Of a DNA stretch of 37,041 nucleotides, positions 37,041 through 37,041 are shown one piece after another. Source of the stretch: a virus. The stretch lies in IMG/VR virus record IMGVR_UViG_3300033143_001488, positions 1 through 37,041 of that record. The stretch is one strand, 5' to 3'. A program made the position numbers and the translations under genes. Within the stretch, counting starts at the first letter, position 1, and every line of letters begins with the position of its first letter. The notes beneath the pieces were generated by a model that worked only from the letters and a program-made list of their open reading frames with translations, was not told where the DNA came from and made no database searches.

Positions 37041-37041
37041 A

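Noticed and set aside
1-37041. tRNA genes
   Set aside because: I saw no cloverleaf with a T-arm GGTTCGA-type sequence in any gap; a dedicated tRNA search would be decisive.

Overview
The window is part of the genome of an AT-rich, T4-like tailed phage (myovirus). A contiguous baseplate set (gp48/54-like tube cap, gp53, gp27-like hub, gp5-like spike, PAAR tip, gp25, gp6, gp7-position protein, gp8-like) identifies it, together with a gp4 head-completion protein and promoters of the T4 late type (TATAAATA). The 1,683-residue structural protein with a DUF4815-like N-terminus and the glycine-rich and S74 tail proteins are typical of marine T4-like phages. Shine-Dalgarno (SD) sites are strong (GGAG/GAGG), and the early promoters match consensus sigma-70, so a Gram-negative, probably gammaproteobacterial host is likely. 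That host assignment is inference.

Layout. (1) 1-4898, minus strand: small virion or accessory proteins, a GIY-YIG homing endonuclease, a CheY-like receiver protein, and a one-helix membrane protein with a coiled coil. (2) 4899-5624, plus strand: an island with two near-perfect sigma-70 promoters, a 19-codon leader ORF and a secreted protein, running against the late operon. (3) 5617-9064, minus strand: a tightly coupled five-gene cassette. It encodes a radical SAM protein fused to a nucleotidyltransferase, an unknown protein, a sulfotransferase, a methyltransferase-like protein and a compact APS-kinase-like enzyme. (4) 9065-27414, minus strand: tail adhesin, S74 tail fibre, giant structural protein, a second homing endonuclease, and the baseplate genes. 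(5) 27415-28960: a divergent late control region, gp4, and a third homing endonuclease, plus strand. (6) 28964-33603: small early genes on both strands, driven by a repeated promoter-leader module, ending with a probable small RNA and a terminator. (7) 33751-34245: a late plus-strand gene. (8) 34246-37040: a minus-strand run of small early-type genes, two of them zinc ribbons.

How it works together. Genes are packed with stop-start overlaps (TAATG or ATGA), so translation is coupled along each operon. Late genes use TATAAATA-type octamers, several of them only 5-6 nt before the start codon. Early genes use sigma-70 promoters with a shared leader. The best candidate for an undescribed system is the 5617-9064 cassette. 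It has no visible promoter of its own and is coupled to the tail adhesin, so it is probably expressed late. A PAPS-type kinase plus a sulfotransferase, with radical SAM, nucleotidyltransferase and methyltransferase-like partners, suggests small-molecule, glycan or protein sulfation or modification linked to the receptor-binding end of the virion or to the host surface.
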